Made by a program: the position numbers and the translations under genes | Assembly: GCF_003259695.1 (NCBI RefSeq) | Contig: NZ_PZJH01000006.1 | Coordinates: forward strand, 32,036-96,035 | Source of the DNA: Macrococcus epidermidis | Lineage (GTDB): Bacteria; Bacillota; Bacilli; Staphylococcales; Staphylococcaceae | Length of the DNA stretch: 64,000 bases | Reading direction: 5' to 3' | Notes under the pieces: generated by a model | The model's input: only the letters and a program-made list of their open reading frames with translations | Databases searched by the model: none | Told to the model about the DNA's origin: nothing | Shown: piece by piece, positions 1-13,260 of the stretch | How positions within the stretch are numbered: position 1 is the first letter of the stretch | Layout of the letters: every line of letters begins with the position of its first letter

Positions 1-75
1 TGAACGGATGTGTGCAACACCAGACTCAATATTCTTTTTAACTCTACGCTTACGTGATACTTGTTTACGTGCCAT
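1..75 (-). CDS. rpsK: 30S ribosomal protein S11 (partial)
   Basis: S11 sits on the platform of the small ribosomal subunit. Only the start codon and the first 25 codons are inside the window; the reading MARKQVSRKRR followed by VKKNIESG and VAHIRS is the usual basic N-terminus of bacterial S11. A GGAGT ribosome-binding site lies 7 nt before the ATG. The gene is 20 nt downstream of rpsM on the same strand, and its 3' part lies beyond the window edge. rpoA would be expected to follow. Confidence 0.93.
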   Translation of the reverse strand, partial: MARKQVSRKRRVKKNIESGVAHIRS

Positions 76-95
76 TTAGCTCACTCCTTTACTTA

Positions 96-461
96 TTATT
101 TCTTCTTGTTAGCAACGGTCTTAACTGGACCTTTACGAGTACGTGCATTGTTTTTAGTATTTTGTCCACGTGTTGGTAAACCACGACGGTGACGAATACC
201 TCTGTATGAAGCAATTTCCATTAAACGTTTGATGTTTAAGTTGATCTCACGACGTAAGTCACCTTCAACTTTGTATCCATCTACTTGTTCACGGATTCTG
301 TTTAATTCATCTTCTGTTAAGTCGCGCACACGAGTACTCTCGTTAACATTAGCAGCTGCTAAGATTTTTTGAGCTGTTGTTTTACCAATACCATAAACGT
401 AAGTTAATGCGATCACTACGCGTTTCTCACGTGGTACGTCTACACCTGCGATACGTGCCAT
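96..461 (-). CDS. rpsM: 30S ribosomal protein S13
   Basis: S13 is a head protein of the 30S subunit that contacts the 50S subunit and the P-site tRNA. The 121-residue product has the normal family length. It starts [15 protein letters not shown], has the helix-hairpin-helix segment [12 protein letters not shown] near residues 22-33, and ends in the basic RGLPTRGQ...ARTRKGP tail that reaches the tRNA. An AGGAGG site precedes the ATG. It lies between rpmJ and rpsK in the alpha-operon part of the cluster. Confidence 0.98.
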   Translation of the reverse strand: MARIAGVDVPREKRVVIALTYVYGIGKTTAQKILAAANVNESTRVRDLTEDELNRIREQVDGYKVEGDLRREINLNIKRLMEIASYRGIRHRRGLPTRGQNTKNNARTRKGPVKTVANKKK

Positions 462-483
462 TTATATTGCACCTCCTGTTTTC

Positions 484-609
<126 letters not shown>

Positions 610-632
610 CTAATTTAATATTGGAGTTCTTA

Positions 633-851
633 TTATTTATAACGATACGTAATGCGTCCACGAGTTAAATCGTAAGGACTCATTTCAACAGTTACTTTGT
701 CGCCAGGTAGAATACGGATGTAGTTCATACGAATTTTACCGCTAACATGCGCTAAGATCTCATGACCATTTTCTAATTCTACTTTAAACATTGCATTTGG
801 TAAAGTATCTAATACAGTACCTTCTAATTCAATTACATCTTGTTTAGCCAT
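633..851 (-). CDS. infA: translation initiation factor IF-1
   Basis: IF-1 is an OB-fold protein that occupies the ribosomal A site during initiation. The 72-residue product starts [20 protein letters not shown] and ends RGRITYRYK, the full family length. The frame is open a further 8 codons upstream, but the GGGGG ribosome-binding site 8-12 nt before this ATG and family alignment fix the start at 851. The preceding KOW gene ends 20 nt upstream, so the two are co-transcribed. Confidence 0.97.
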
Positions 852-871
852 TTTCAAATTCCCCCTTTTTA

Positions 872-1153
872 TCAAGATTCCGAAATTCGAGCGGTATATT
901 TTTGCAAAACGTAACGTAATTTAGCGTCTGTTACAAAACCTGCTTCAGAAATACTCGATTTAATTTCAGGTGAGTGTTCATCACTTAGTATTAAATGCGA
1001 CAGGTTCTTTTTCTTTGGATATTCATAAGTCCGTTTATCTCCGTCTGCAACAAGTACAAATCGATGATCGATAATAGCAATAATGACTCCAGGTAACCCT
1101 TTATCTTTGCCACGATTACTCGTGACAATTTGACCAATACTTACTTGATTCAA
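872..1153 (-). CDS. KOW-domain RNA-binding protein
   Basis: This is the small KOW-domain protein (YbzG-like) that Firmicutes carry between adk/map and infA; a role in RNA or ribosome binding is inferred from the KOW fold only. The KOW motif is visible in [20 protein letters not shown] and [18 protein letters not shown]. The frame is open to a GTG at 1180, but that codon has no ribosome-binding site. The internal TTG at 1151-1153 (reading [10 protein letters not shown]) follows a GTGGATGTGATC stretch and matches where homologues begin, giving 93 residues. The start remains uncertain. Confidence 0.8.
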
Positions 1154-1204
1154 CTGATCACATCCACTTAAGCAACTCACCAGGAGGTGAATCTCGGTAA
1201 ACGA

Positions 1205-3158
<1,954 letters not shown>

Positions 3159-3159
<1 letters not shown>

Positions 3160-3599
3160 TAGATCACCTCAGTTGTTCCGCCCTTACCTTCAATTGCTTC
3201 TTTCGCTGAAGCTGAAAATTTATGAGCTTTTACTGTTAACTTTGCTGTTAATTCACCATTACCAAGAATTTTAATACCTGATTTTTCGTTAGATACTACA
3301 CCTGATTCAATAAGTAAAGCTGGTGTTACTTCTGTACCTTCTTCAAAACGGTTTAATTGATCTAAGTTAACAATCGCATAGTCTTTACGGTTAATGTTTG
3401 TAAATCCACGTTTTGGTAAACGACGGAATAAAGGTAATTGTCCACCTTCAAAACCTAAACGTACTCCACCACCAGAACGTGCTTTTTGACCTTTGTGACC
3501 ACGTCCACTTGTTTTACCATTACCTGAAGCCATACCGCGACCAACACGGTTACGTTCTTTACGAGCGCCTTCAACTGGTTTCATTTCATGTAATTTCAT
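3159..3599 (-). CDS. rplO: 50S ribosomal protein L15
   Basis: L15 is a late 50S assembly protein. The 146-residue product starts [20 protein letters not shown] and has the Gly/Arg-rich extended N-terminal arm ([20 protein letters not shown]) that penetrates 23S rRNA. The C-terminal globular domain ends in [18 protein letters not shown] precedes the ATG. It is preceded by rpmD and overlaps secY by one base. Confidence 0.98.
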
Positions 3600-3626
3600 T
3601 TCGGCACCTCCTTATTCTTAAAAATT

Positions 3627-3806
3627 TTATGCTTCTGTTACTGTCACTAAGTGACTTACTTTGTTAATTTGCCCACGAATCGCAGGGTTGTCATCAACTT
3701 CAACTGTTTGATGCATTTTGTTAAGCCCTAAAGCTTTAACAGTTTTACGTTGTGTTTCAGGACGACCGATAATACTACGAGTGAGGGTAATCTTAATTTT
3801 AGCCAT
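3627..3806 (-). CDS. rpmD: 50S ribosomal protein L30
   Basis: L30 is a small 50S protein. The 59-residue frame begins [20 protein letters not shown] and ends SHLVTVTEA, typical of Firmicute L30. GGAGGGC precedes the ATG. The gene fits exactly between rpsE and rplO, with 14 nt and 27 nt gaps. Confidence 0.96.
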   Translation of the reverse strand: MAKIKITLTRSIIGRPETQRKTVKALGLNKMHQTVEVDDNPAIRGQINKVSHLVTVTEA

Positions 3807-3820
3807 TGTTTATGCCCTCC

Positions 3821-4318
3821 TTAATTGTATAATTCTTCGACTGATTTACCACGTAATTTAGCCACATCTTCAGCAACTTTAAGTTCTTTTAAACCTTGAA
3901 CAGTAGCGCGAACCATGTTGATTGGTGTATTTGAACCTAATGATTTACTTAAGATATCAGTAATACCAGCTAATTCTAACACGGCACGGACTGGACCACC
4001 AGCGATAACTCCTGTACCAGGTGCTGCAGGTTTGATTAATACGCTTCCTGCTCCGAATCTACCTGTAACTTCGTGAGGTGTTGTACCTTTAACACGAGGA
4101 ACAGTGATTAAGTTTTTCTTAGCATCTTCGATTGCTTTTTTAATCGCTTCTGGTACTTCTTGTGCTTTACCAGTACCGAAACCAACGCGACCATTTTTAT
4201 CTCCAACAACTACTAAAGCAGTGAAACGCATACGACGTCCACCCTTAACAACTTTAGATACACGGTTGATGGTAACTACGCGTTCTTCAAATTCTTTAAC
4301 TTCTTTTTCACGACGCAT
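3821..4318 (-). CDS. rpsE: 30S ribosomal protein S5
   Basis: S5 lies at the mRNA entry channel and influences decoding accuracy. The 165-residue protein has the double-stranded-RNA-binding S5 N-terminal domain ([20 protein letters not shown], the loop where spectinomycin-resistance changes are known in other bacteria) and the C-terminal domain with [21 protein letters not shown]. Nothing unusual is seen in the spectinomycin loop. AGGAGG precedes the ATG. Confidence 0.98.
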   Translation of the reverse strand: MRREKEVKEFEERVVTINRVSKVVKGGRRMRFTALVVVGDKNGRVGFGTGKAQEVPEAIKKAIEDAKKNLITVPRVKGTTPHEVTGRFGAGSVLIKPAAPGTGVIAGGPVRAVLELAGITDILSKSLGSNTPINMVRATVQGLKELKVAEDVAKLRGKSVEELYN

Positions 4319-4336
4319 TAAGAGTTCCTCCTTTTA

Positions 4337-4699
4337 TTAAAATTCTAAACCGTTTTCGCGTGCTGCATCAGCTAATGCTTTTACACGTCCGTGGAATAAA
4401 TATCCTCCGCGGTCGAATACAACTGCTTTAACGCCTTTTTCTACTGCTAATTTAGCAACTGCTTCACCGACTTTAGCTGCTGCTTCAACATTTGAAGTAG
4501 CTTCTAAGCCTAAACCTTTATCTTGTGTTGATGCTTGAGCTAAAGTTACACCTTTAACGTCATCAATCACTTGTGCGTAAATGTGTTTGTTTGAACGATA
4601 TACGTTTAAACGAGGACGCTCAGTAGTACCAGCTAATCTACTACGTACACGAGCATGTCTTTTCATACGCACTTTGTTCTTATCGATTTTAGTGATCAT
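4337..4699 (-). CDS. rplR: 50S ribosomal protein L18
   Basis: L18 binds 5S rRNA together with L5. The 120-residue product has a basic N-terminus ([19 protein letters not shown]) and the conserved [20 protein letters not shown] segment near the end. It lies between rplF and rpsE in the canonical spc order. Confidence 0.97.
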   Translation of the reverse strand: MITKIDKNKVRMKRHARVRSRLAGTTERPRLNVYRSNKHIYAQVIDDVKGVTLAQASTQDKGLGLEATSNVEAAAKVGEAVAKLAVEKGVKAVVFDRGGYLFHGRVKALADAARENGLEF

Positions 4700-4726
4700 G
4701 AATATTCTCCTTTCCTATTTTAGAGA

Positions 4727-5263
4727 TTACTTACCAGTTTTACCTTCTTTACGACGAACATATTCGCCTTCGTAACGTACACCTTTACCTTTGTAAGGCT
4801 CTGGAGGACGAGTAGCACGGATATTTGAAGCGATTGCTCCAACACGTTCTTTAGAAATACCTTCAACTTTTACTTTCGTATTTTTATCTACTGATAATGT
4901 AATACCATCTTCAGCTACGATTTCAATTGGGTGAGAGTATCCAACGTTAAGGATTAAGTTTTTACCTTGCATTTGAGCACGGTAACCAACCCCGATTAAT
5001 TCTAAGTTCTTTTCAAATCCTTTAGATACACCTTCAACCATGTTAGCGATTAAAGCACGTGTAGTTCCGTGGATTGTTTTATGAGCTTTAGAATCAGATG
5101 GACGAACTACTTCTAAAGTATTGTCTTCTAATTTATATGTCATTTCTTCGTTAAATGTTCTAGTTAATTCACCTTTAGGTCCTTTAACCGTTACAGTATT
5201 ACCGTCGATTTTAATGTCAACCCCAGCTGGGATTTCAATAATCTTCTTACCAACACGACTCAT
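4727..5263 (-). CDS. rplF: 50S ribosomal protein L6
   Basis: L6 sits at the base of the L7/L12 stalk near the factor-binding site. The 178-residue product starts [17 protein letters not shown], shows the two-fold repeated L6 domain and ends with [20 protein letters not shown], as is usual for the family. AGGAGGTGCC precedes the ATG. Confidence 0.98.
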   Translation of the reverse strand: MSRVGKKIIEIPAGVDIKIDGNTVTVKGPKGELTRTFNEEMTYKLEDNTLEVVRPSDSKAHKTIHGTTRALIANMVEGVSKGFEKNLELIGVGYRAQMQGKNLILNVGYSHPIEIVAEDGITLSVDKNTKVKVEGISKERVGAIASNIRATRPPEPYKGKGVRYEGEYVRRKEGKTGK

Positions 5264-5291
5264 TAGTCGGCACCTCCTTCTTTAATAATTC

Positions 5292-5690
5292 TTACCAGAT
5301 GTAAGCTAATACTTCTCCACCGATGTTACGTTGACGCGCTTCTTTATCAGTTAATACACCTTCAGAAGTTGAAACTAATGCAATACCTAAACCATTTAAT
5401 ACTTTTGGTAATTCATCAGCTTTCGCGTATACACGTAAACCAGGTTTAGAGATACGTTTTAAACCAGTGATAACACGTTCGTTGTTAGAACCGTATTTTA
5501 AGAACATACGGATAACACCTTGTTTATCATCTTCAATATATTCAACACTTTTAACGAATCCTTCACGTTTAAGGATTTCAGCGATTTCTTTTTTAATGTT
5601 TGATGCAGGTAATTCTAATTTCTCGTGACGTACCATGTTTGCGTTACGTACGCGAGTTAGCATATCTGCGATTGGATCTGACATAGTCAT
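5292..5690 (-). CDS. rpsH: 30S ribosomal protein S8
   Basis: S8 binds the central domain of 16S rRNA; in E. coli it is also the translational repressor of the spc operon. The 132-residue product begins [17 protein letters not shown] and ends GGEVLAYIW. The first ATG is chosen because AGGAGG lies 9 nt upstream; an in-frame ATG two codons later is the alternative. Confidence 0.97.
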   Translation of the reverse strand: MTMSDPIADMLTRVRNANMVRHEKLELPASNIKKEIAEILKREGFVKSVEYIEDDKQGVIRMFLKYGSNNERVITGLKRISKPGLRVYAKADELPKVLNGLGIALVSTSEGVLTDKEARQRNIGGEVLAYIW

Positions 5691-5719
5691 TTAAAATATC
5701 CTCCTTTCAGGTTTGAATT

Positions 5720-5926
<207 letters not shown>

Positions 5927-5933
5927 TTAGAGA

Positions 5934-6479
5934 TTACTTTTGAAATGGCATACCGAATTGTGTTAACAATTCACGAGCTTCCTCGTCAGTGTTAGCAGTA
6001 GTTACGATAACGATATCCATTCCGCGTGTTTTACTTACTTTATCATAATCGATTTCAGGGAAAATTAATTGTTCTTTTACACCTAATGTGTAGTTACCGC
6101 GACCGTCAAACGCTTTGTTTGAGATACCACGGAAGTCACGTACACGAGGTAATGAAACGTTTACTAATTTATCAAAGAATTCGTACATTCTTTCGCCACG
6201 TAAAGTAACTTTTGCTCCGATTGGCATACCTTCACGTAAACGGAATGTTGCGATTGATTTTTTAGCACGTGTAACCATTGGTTTTTGACCAGTGATTGCT
6301 TGTAATTCTTCAACTGCTGAGTCTAAGACTTTAGAGTTTTGAACAGCGTCACCGATACCCATGTTTACTACGATTTTTTCGATTTTTGGTACTTCCATCA
6401 CTGATGCGTAATTAAATTTCTTCATCATTTCAGGTGAGATTTCTTTAATGAATTTTTCTTTTAAACGTGTTTGTGTCAA
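5934..6479 (-). CDS. rplE: 50S ribosomal protein L5
   Basis: L5 binds 5S rRNA and the P-site tRNA elbow. The product of 181 residues contains [19 protein letters not shown] and [14 protein letters not shown], both diagnostic. The start codon is TTG at 6477-6479, with AGGAGG 8 nt upstream; no ATG or GTG fits the family N-terminus better. A rare start in a highly expressed gene could hold its yield in balance with its neighbours (inference). Confidence 0.97.
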   Translation of the reverse strand: MTQTRLKEKFIKEISPEMMKKFNYASVMEVPKIEKIVVNMGIGDAVQNSKVLDSAVEELQAITGQKPMVTRAKKSIATFRLREGMPIGAKVTLRGERMYEFFDKLVNVSLPRVRDFRGISNKAFDGRGNYTLGVKEQLIFPEIDYDKVSKTRGMDIVIVTTANTDEEARELLTQFGMPFQK

Positions 6480-6502
6480 TGTGAGAACCTCCTTCCAGAT
6501 AA

Positions 6503-6811
6503 TTATTTAATGATTTCTCCAGATTTCTTAGCTACACGTACTTTCTTGCCATCTTCTATTTTCGTACCAACACGTGTTGGTTTGTTTGTTTTTGGGTCAA
6601 TTAACATAACATTTGAAACGTGAATTGCAGCTTCAAATTCAACGATGCCGCCTTCAGGATTCATTTGAGTAGGTTTTTGGTGTTTTTTTGCGATGTTTAC
6701 ACCTTCAACAACTACGCGATCTTTTTTAGGAAGAGCTTCGATTACTGTTCCTGTTTTACCTTTATCTTTACCTGTGATAACGATAACTTTGTCGCCTTTT
6801 TTAATATGCAT
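6503..6811 (-). CDS. rplX: 50S ribosomal protein L24
   Basis: L24 initiates 50S assembly. The 102-residue product has the N-terminal KOW motif ([21 protein letters not shown]) and the conserved [19 protein letters not shown] segment. AGGAGG precedes the ATG. It lies between rplN and rplE. Confidence 0.97.
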   Translation of the reverse strand: MHIKKGDKVIVITGKDKGKTGTVIEALPKKDRVVVEGVNIAKKHQKPTQMNPEGGIVEFEAAIHVSNVMLIDPKTNKPTRVGTKIEDGKKVRVAKKSGEIIK

Positions 6812-6842
6812 GTCGTAGACACCTCCTCTTTATTAGTGTTTA

Positions 6843-7229
<387 letters not shown>

Positions 7230-7241
7230 CTAATTTACTTA

Positions 7242-7505
7242 TTAAATGATAATTGATTCTTCAACAACTTCTACTAAACGGAAGCGTTTTGTAGCTGATA
7301 AAGGACGTGTTTCCATAATTTTTACGATATCGCCCATTTTCGCTGTGTTGTTTTCATCATGTGCTTTATATTTTTTAGAGTACTTTACACGTTTGCCGTA
7401 TAAAGAATGTGTTTTATAAGTTTCAACTACAACAGTGATAGTTTTATCCATTTTGTCAGATACAACTTTACCTGTGTAAACTTTACGATCGTTTCTTTCG
7501 CTCAC
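7242..7505 (-). CDS. rpsQ: 30S ribosomal protein S17
   Basis: S17 is a primary 16S rRNA-binding protein with an OB fold. The 87-residue product carries the signature [17 protein letters not shown] and ends in [20 protein letters not shown] plus a short tail. The start codon is GTG, with AGGAGG upstream at normal spacing. Confidence 0.97.
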   Translation of the reverse strand: MSERNDRKVYTGKVVSDKMDKTITVVVETYKTHSLYGKRVKYSKKYKAHDENNTAKMGDIVKIMETRPLSATKRFRLVEVVEESIII

Positions 7506-7531
7506 AAGAGTTCCCTCCTATTCCTTAAAAA

Positions 7532-8168
<637 letters not shown>

Positions 8169-8170
8169 TA

Positions 8171-8824
8171 CTATTTTCCTCCTTCACTAGACTTCTTTGT
8201 AGGAAGAACTTCACCACGATAGATCCATACTTTAACACCTAATTTACCGTAAGTAGTGTCTGCTTCTGCATGTGCGTAATCAATGTCAGCACGTAATGTA
8301 TGAAGTGGAACAGTTCCTTCTGAATATTGTTCAGCACGCGCGATGTCTGCGCCGCCTAAACGACCTGATACTTGAGTTTTGATACCTTTAGCACCTAACT
8401 TCATAGCACGTTGGATCGCTTGTTTTTGAGCACGACGGAATGATACACGGTTTTCTAATTGACGTGCAATGTTTTCCGCAACTAATGTAGCATCCATATC
8501 AACCTTTTTGATTTCAATAACGTTGATGTGAACACGTTTACCAGTTAAGCTGTTTAATGCGTTACGTAATTTTTCGATTTCTGATCCGCCTTTACCGATA
8601 ACCATACCAGGTTTACCAGTGTGGATAGCGATGTTTACACGGTTCGCTGCGCGTTCGATTTCTACACGAGAAACAGAAGCGTCTTTTAAGTTTTCTGCGA
8701 TATATTTACGAACTTTTAAGTCTTCATGTAATAGAGTAGCGAAATCTTTTTCTGCATACCATTTCGCATCCCAGTCACGAATGATTCCGACACGAAGTCC
8801 GATAGGATTAATTTTTTGACCCAC
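8171..8824 (-). CDS. rpsC: 30S ribosomal protein S3
   Basis: S3 forms part of the mRNA entry pore and its helicase activity. The 217-residue protein begins [19 protein letters not shown]; its KH domain contains [18 protein letters not shown] and the C-terminal domain contains [18 protein letters not shown]. The start codon is GTG behind an AGGAGG site. Confidence 0.98.
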   Translation of the reverse strand: MGQKINPIGLRVGIIRDWDAKWYAEKDFATLLHEDLKVRKYIAENLKDASVSRVEIERAANRVNIAIHTGKPGMVIGKGGSEIEKLRNALNSLTGKRVHINVIEIKKVDMDATLVAENIARQLENRVSFRRAQKQAIQRAMKLGAKGIKTQVSGRLGGADIARAEQYSEGTVPLHTLRADIDYAHAEADTTYGKLGVKVWIYRGEVLPTKKSSEGGK

Positions 8825-8851
8825 TGTATTCCCTCCTTAATGAGATTGAAA

Positions 8852-9229
8852 TTATTTTGCTTCTTCTGTAGTTACTGCTTTGTTTGAAGTTTTTACTTCT
8901 TTGTCGCCAACAACGATTGTGATGTGGCTTGTACGTTTGTTGATCGCACTTGCACGACCTTGTGCACGTGGACGGAAACGTTTTAAAGTTGGTCCTTCGT
9001 TTGCATAAGCTTCTTTAACGATTAAAGTATCAATATTCATATCATAGTTATGTTCTGCATTAGCTAATGCTGACATTAATAACTTTTCAACTACTGGTGA
9101 TGATGCTTTGTTTGTTAATTTTAAAATAGCGATAGCTTCCGCTACTTCTTTACCTCTGATAAGATCTAAAACTAATCTCACTTTACGAGGTGCGATTCTG
9201 ATTGTTCTTGCAACCGCTTTTGCTTCCAT
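8852..9229 (-). CDS. rplV: 50S ribosomal protein L22
   Basis: L22 lines the peptide exit tunnel, and its beta-hairpin contacts macrolides. The 125-residue product has [18 protein letters not shown] and the hairpin [18 protein letters not shown], with no duplications or deletions visible in the loop. The C-terminus ([12 protein letters not shown]) runs several residues beyond the shortest homologues. Confidence 0.97.
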   Translation of the reverse strand: MEAKAVARTIRIAPRKVRLVLDLIRGKEVAEAIAILKLTNKASSPVVEKLLMSALANAEHNYDMNIDTLIVKEAYANEGPTLKRFRPRAQGRASAINKRTSHITIVVGDKEVKTSNKAVTTEEAK

Positions 9230-9251
9230 GGTTATTCCTCCTTATTTGAAA

Positions 9252-9530
9252 TTAGCGTTTAGTTTTCTTGTCGTCTGCACCGTGACCTTTGTAAGTACGA
9301 GTTGGTGCGAATTCACCTAATTTATGTCCAACCATATCTTCAGTTACGTATACAGGTACGTGTTTACGTCCATCGTATACTGCGATAGTGTGTCCGATAA
9401 AGTTCGGGAAAATTGTAGAGCGACGAGACCAAGTTTTGATTACTGTTTTTTTGCCGCCTTCCTCTAATGCTTCAACTTTTTTCATTAAGTGATCATCGAT
9501 GAAAGGTCCTTTTTTAAGACTACGAGCCAT
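9252..9530 (-). CDS. rpsS: 30S ribosomal protein S19
   Basis: S19 pairs with S13 in the 30S head. The 92-residue product starts [20 protein letters not shown] and ends with [17 protein letters not shown], as usual. A 66-nt spacer separates it from rplB; the spacer contains the inverted repeat TTAGCGG / CCGCTAA, a possible small hairpin in the transcript. Confidence 0.98.
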   Translation of the reverse strand: MARSLKKGPFIDDHLMKKVEALEEGGKKTVIKTWSRRSTIFPNFIGHTIAVYDGRKHVPVYVTEDMVGHKLGEFAPTRTYKGHGADDKKTKR

Positions 9531-9596
9531 TATGGCGCCTCCCTCATGTCTTACCTGTCGTTAGCGGTCTATGCCGCTAACTTAAGTAAGTTATTA

Positions 9597-10427
9597 TTAT
9601 TTTTTACGTCCACGAACGATAAGTTTGTTAGAACGGTTTTTCTTCTTACGAGTTTTCTTACCAAGCGTTGGTTTACCCCATGGTGACATTGGAGATGGAC
9701 GACCGATTGAAGTACGACCTTCACCACCACCGTGTGGGTGATCGTTAGGGTTCATTACAGAACCACGAACTGTTGGACGGATACCTTTCCATCTAGAACG
9801 ACCCGCTTTACCAATGTTGATTAATTCGTGTTGCTCGTTACCAACTTGACCGATTGTAGCACGGCAAGTAGCTAAGATCATACGAACTTCACCAGATTTT
9901 AAACGAACTAATACGTATTTACCTTCTTTACCAAGTACTTGAGCTGAAGCTCCAGCTGAACGTACTAATTGGCCACCCTTACCAGGTTTTAATTCGATGT
10001 TATGAATTACTGTACCTACTGGGATGTTTGCTAATGGTAATGCGTTACCTACTTTAATATCAGCTTCAGGACCGTTGAATACTTGTGTACCAACTGTTAA
10101 TCCTTTAGGAGCGATAATGTAGCGTTTTTCTCCGTCTAAGTAATGTAATAAAGCGATATTTGCTGAGCGGTTTGGATCGTATTCGATTGTAGCCACTTTC
10201 GCTGGGATACCATCTTTGTTACGTTTGAAATCAATTACACGGTATTGACGTTTATGACCGCCACCTCTGTGACGTACTGTTAACTTACCTTGGTTATTAC
10301 GACCCGCTTTTCTCGGAAGGGGCTCAAGTAATGACTTTTCAGGTGACGTTGACGTAATTTCAGCGAAATCTGAACCTGTCATATTACGACGACCGTTTGT
10401 TATTGGCTTATAATGTTTAATTGCCAT
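9597..10427 (-). CDS. rplB: 50S ribosomal protein L2
   Basis: L2 is needed for subunit association and peptidyl-transferase activity. The 276-residue protein starts [20 protein letters not shown] and has the conserved C-terminal [19 protein letters not shown], including the histidine implicated in catalysis-centre assembly. It is of normal length. Confidence 0.98.
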   Translation of the reverse strand: MAIKHYKPITNGRRNMTGSDFAEITSTSPEKSLLEPLPRKAGRNNQGKLTVRHRGGGHKRQYRVIDFKRNKDGIPAKVATIEYDPNRSANIALLHYLDGEKRYIIAPKGLTVGTQVFNGPEADIKVGNALPLANIPVGTVIHNIELKPGKGGQLVRSAGASAQVLGKEGKYVLVRLKSGEVRMILATCRATIGQVGNEQHELINIGKAGRSRWKGIRPTVRGSVMNPNDHPHGGGEGRTSIGRPSPMSPWGKPTLGKKTRKKKNRSNKLIVRGRKK

Positions 10428-10474
10428 TGTCGTTTTACCTCCTTAATGGTAAATGTTTATTTTTTAGTTTAATT

Positions 10475-10750
10475 TTAGCTGAAGAAGTCGATTGAACCGT
10501 CTTTTAAAGTAACGATCGCTTTTCTTCTTTTGTTTGTGTAACCGCTGTGACGGCCAACACGTTTTTTCTTAGCTTTATAGTTCATAACGTTTACTTTATC
10601 AACTTTTACATCAAAGATATCTTCGATAGCAATTTTGATTTGAGTTTTGTTTGCACGCGTATCTACATCAAATGTGTATTTATCTTGTGCCATTTGTTCA
10701 GATGAACGTTCAGTGATAACGGGGCGCTTAATGATATCGCGATTTTCCAT
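10475..10750 (-). CDS. rplW: 50S ribosomal protein L23
   Basis: L23 sits at the tunnel exit as the docking site of trigger factor. The 91-residue product has [17 protein letters not shown] and the conserved [18 protein letters not shown]. Its start overlaps the rplD stop by one base. Confidence 0.97.
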   Translation of the reverse strand: MENRDIIKRPVITERSSEQMAQDKYTFDVDTRANKTQIKIAIEDIFDVKVDKVNVMNYKAKKKRVGRHSGYTNKRRKAIVTLKDGSIDFFS

Positions 10751-11373
10751 TAACCAAGCACCTCCTCTACTTTTTCAACTGCACCTTTCGTCATTACTAC
10801 TTGATTCGCATGAACGATATCTAAAACGTTTAAGCCAGTAGCAGTAATAACAGTTACGCCTGGGATGTTACGTGCAGATAATGCTACGTTTACATCTTCA
10901 GCTTCAACGATGAATAATACTTTTCTTGGTAACTCTAAAGTAGTAGTCATGTTTTTGAATTCTTTTGTTTTAGGAGCATCAAAAGTTAATGATTCTAAAA
11001 CTGTAAATGCGTTTTCTTTCACTTTAGCTGATAACGCTGAACGTAAAGCTAAGCGACGCATTTTTTTAGGCATTTTGTACGAATAACTTCTTGGTGTTGG
11101 ACCGAATACGATACCACCACCACGCCATTGTGGAGCACGGATAGTACCTTGACGCGCACGTCCAGTACCTTTTTGCTTCCAAGGTTTACGTCCGCCACCG
11201 CGTACTGCTGAACGGTTTTTAACTGCGTGCGTTCCTTGACGCATAGAAGCTCTTTGTAAGTTAATTGCTTCGAATAATACATGTTGATTAGGTTCGATTC
11301 CGAATACACTTTCGTTTAATTCGATTGAACCAGCTTTTGTTCCATCTACTTTTAATACATCATAATTTGCCAT
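10750..11373 (-). CDS. rplD: 50S ribosomal protein L4
   Basis: L4 lines the exit tunnel; in E. coli it also represses the S10 operon. The 207-residue product has the tunnel-loop sequence [20 protein letters not shown] (near residues 59-78) with no obvious macrolide-resistance change. The C-terminal part contains [19 protein letters not shown]. Confidence 0.98.
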   Translation of the reverse strand: MANYDVLKVDGTKAGSIELNESVFGIEPNQHVLFEAINLQRASMRQGTHAVKNRSAVRGGGRKPWKQKGTGRARQGTIRAPQWRGGGIVFGPTPRSYSYKMPKKMRRLALRSALSAKVKENAFTVLESLTFDAPKTKEFKNMTTTLELPRKVLFIVEAEDVNVALSARNIPGVTVITATGLNVLDIVHANQVVMTKGAVEKVEEVLG

Positions 11374-11401
11374 TATGTTTGTTTCCTCCTTTCGTGGTTA
11401 C

Positions 11402-12064
11402 TTATTTATTACCTTTTTTAATTGAAGTTTGAATTTTTACTAAACCTTTTTTAGGTCCTGGTACATTACCTTTAACTAAGATAACGTTCGCTTCAGCGTC
11501 TACTTTAACGATTTCTAAGTTTTGCATCGTAACTGTATTACCACCCATACGGCCTGGTAATGCTTTACCTTTAAATACTTTAGAAGCGTCAGATGCCATA
11601 CCCATTGAACCTGGGCGTCTGTGGTAACGAGAACCGTGACTCATAGGTCCACGTGATTGACCGTGACGTTTAATAGCCCCTTGGAAACCTTTACCCTTAG
11701 AAACTCCTGTTACGTCAACGATGTCACCAGCTTGGAACGCGTCCACAGTGACTTCTTGACCTACTTCGTATTCAGAAGCATCTACGTTTCTGAATTCACG
11801 AATGAAGCGCTTAGGTGCTGTGCCTGCTTTTTTAGCATGGCCTTCAGCTGGTTTCGTCGCAAATTTGTTTGATTTACGCGTTGCTTTGTAAGCTTGTTTG
11901 TCTTCAAAACCGATTTGGATTGATGAGTAACCATCAACTTCTTCAGTTTTCTTTTGTAATACTACGTTTTGTGCTGCTTCTACTACTGTTACTGGAATTA
12001 ATTCACCGTTTTCAGCGAATACTTGTGTCATTCCAACTTTTCTTCCTAAGATTCCTTTGGTCAT
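11402..12064 (-). CDS. rplC: 50S ribosomal protein L3
   Basis: L3 is an early assembly protein whose long arm reaches the peptidyl-transferase centre. The 220-residue product starts [20 protein letters not shown]; an AGGAGG site precedes this ATG and excludes a 4-codon longer start. The arm segment [20 protein letters not shown] is normal, with no obvious linezolid-resistance change. Confidence 0.97.
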   Translation of the reverse strand: MTKGILGRKVGMTQVFAENGELIPVTVVEAAQNVVLQKKTEEVDGYSSIQIGFEDKQAYKATRKSNKFATKPAEGHAKKAGTAPKRFIREFRNVDASEYEVGQEVTVDAFQAGDIVDVTGVSKGKGFQGAIKRHGQSRGPMSHGSRYHRRPGSMGMASDASKVFKGKALPGRMGGNTVTMQNLEIVKVDAEANVILVKGNVPGPKKGLVKIQTSIKKGNK

Positions 12065-12090
12065 CGAAAGTCGCACCTCCTACTTTATTA

Positions 12091-12530
<440 letters not shown>

Positions 12531-12537
12531 AGTAGAT

Positions 12538-12566
12538 ATAATACACGAATATAAATGAATAAGCAA
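12538..12566 (-). promoter_or_regulatory. promoter of the S10 ribosomal operon
   Basis: On the minus strand a TTGCTT -35 box, an exact 17-nt spacer and a TATTAT -10 box lie about 140 nt upstream of rpsJ. The sequence is AT-rich above it, and no other gene separates it from rpsJ, so it is the best candidate for the main promoter of the whole cluster. Confidence 0.7.
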
Positions 12567-12823
12567 TAGTTTTCATGATATTTGTTAATATATTTTTAAG
12601 ATTATCTAAATCTTTATTAATTATTAGTAAATATCAAAAATTCAAGGTATAGATATATATGAATTAATTATATATTAAGCGCTTATTATTCTGTATTTAA
12701 TATAGAAGAAACTTTAAAATGTCTAACTGAGCGTTTTTACATAGAATATGATTATACCATGTTATAATGTATATACAAAGAAAAAGTTTCATTTGTTACT
12801 TTTAAATTTTGGAGGGTATAAAA
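12567..12823. other. AT-rich intergenic region
   Basis: This stretch between the divergent S10 promoter and the small membrane gene is very AT-rich, with no credible open frame. Near its right end it has TATAAT (about 12764-12769, in ATGTTATAATG), a likely -10 box for the plus-strand gene without a convincing -35 box at normal spacing. Confidence 0.5.
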
Positions 12824-13222
12824 ATGAAAAGTCCAATACGTATTATTTTATTGATTCTTGGTTTTATTATGTTGTTTTCTGAAGGGTTTATGGGATTACC
12901 TTTCTTAGGAGGTACTTATGTCTTATCTTTAGGTTGGGCACCGCTTGGTAGTAATATTTCGATTTACATTATCATGTTACTCATCACCGCACTTGATCGC
13001 TCAAATGAAGCGAGATTTTCACTTTCTACAATTGCTGTAGTAGGCATTATTGCAAACGCCATAGCATTCATTCCAGTTGTAGGAATGTTTATGCACTGGT
13101 TAATGTTCTTCTTAATGTTAGTTTATATCGGAATCGTGTTAAATACGCGCGAATATAGAGGCAATACAACGCATTACAATAGTCGTCGTGCCGGTGAAAC
13201 AGTAAGAGAATATAAAAATTAA
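12824..13222 (+). CDS. small four-helix membrane protein, unknown
   Basis: I do not recognise a characterised family. The 132-residue protein has about four hydrophobic segments (residues ~5-25, 37-57, 65-87, 92-107) and a polar basic tail (YRGNTTHYNSRRAGETVREYKN) probably in the cytoplasm. GGAGGGTATAAAA precedes the ATG, so the chosen start is well supported; an in-frame TTG five codons earlier lies inside that site. It is a monocistronic unit diverging from the S10 operon and ending in a strong terminator. Confidence 0.8.
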   Translation: MKSPIRIILLILGFIMLFSEGFMGLPFLGGTYVLSLGWAPLGSNISIYIIMLLITALDRSNEARFSLSTIAVVGIIANAIAFIPVVGMFMHWLMFFLMLVYIGIVLNTREYRGNTTHYNSRRAGETVREYKN

Positions 13223-13260
13223 AAAATTGCGGATTCTAATAGTAGAATCCGCAATTTTTT
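13221..13260. terminator. bidirectional intrinsic terminator
   Basis: An 18-bp perfect inverted repeat (AAAAAATTGCGGATTCTA and its complement) with loop ATAG lies between the convergent membrane-protein gene and pbuG. The A/T ends give a U-run on both strands. Confidence 0.92.
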
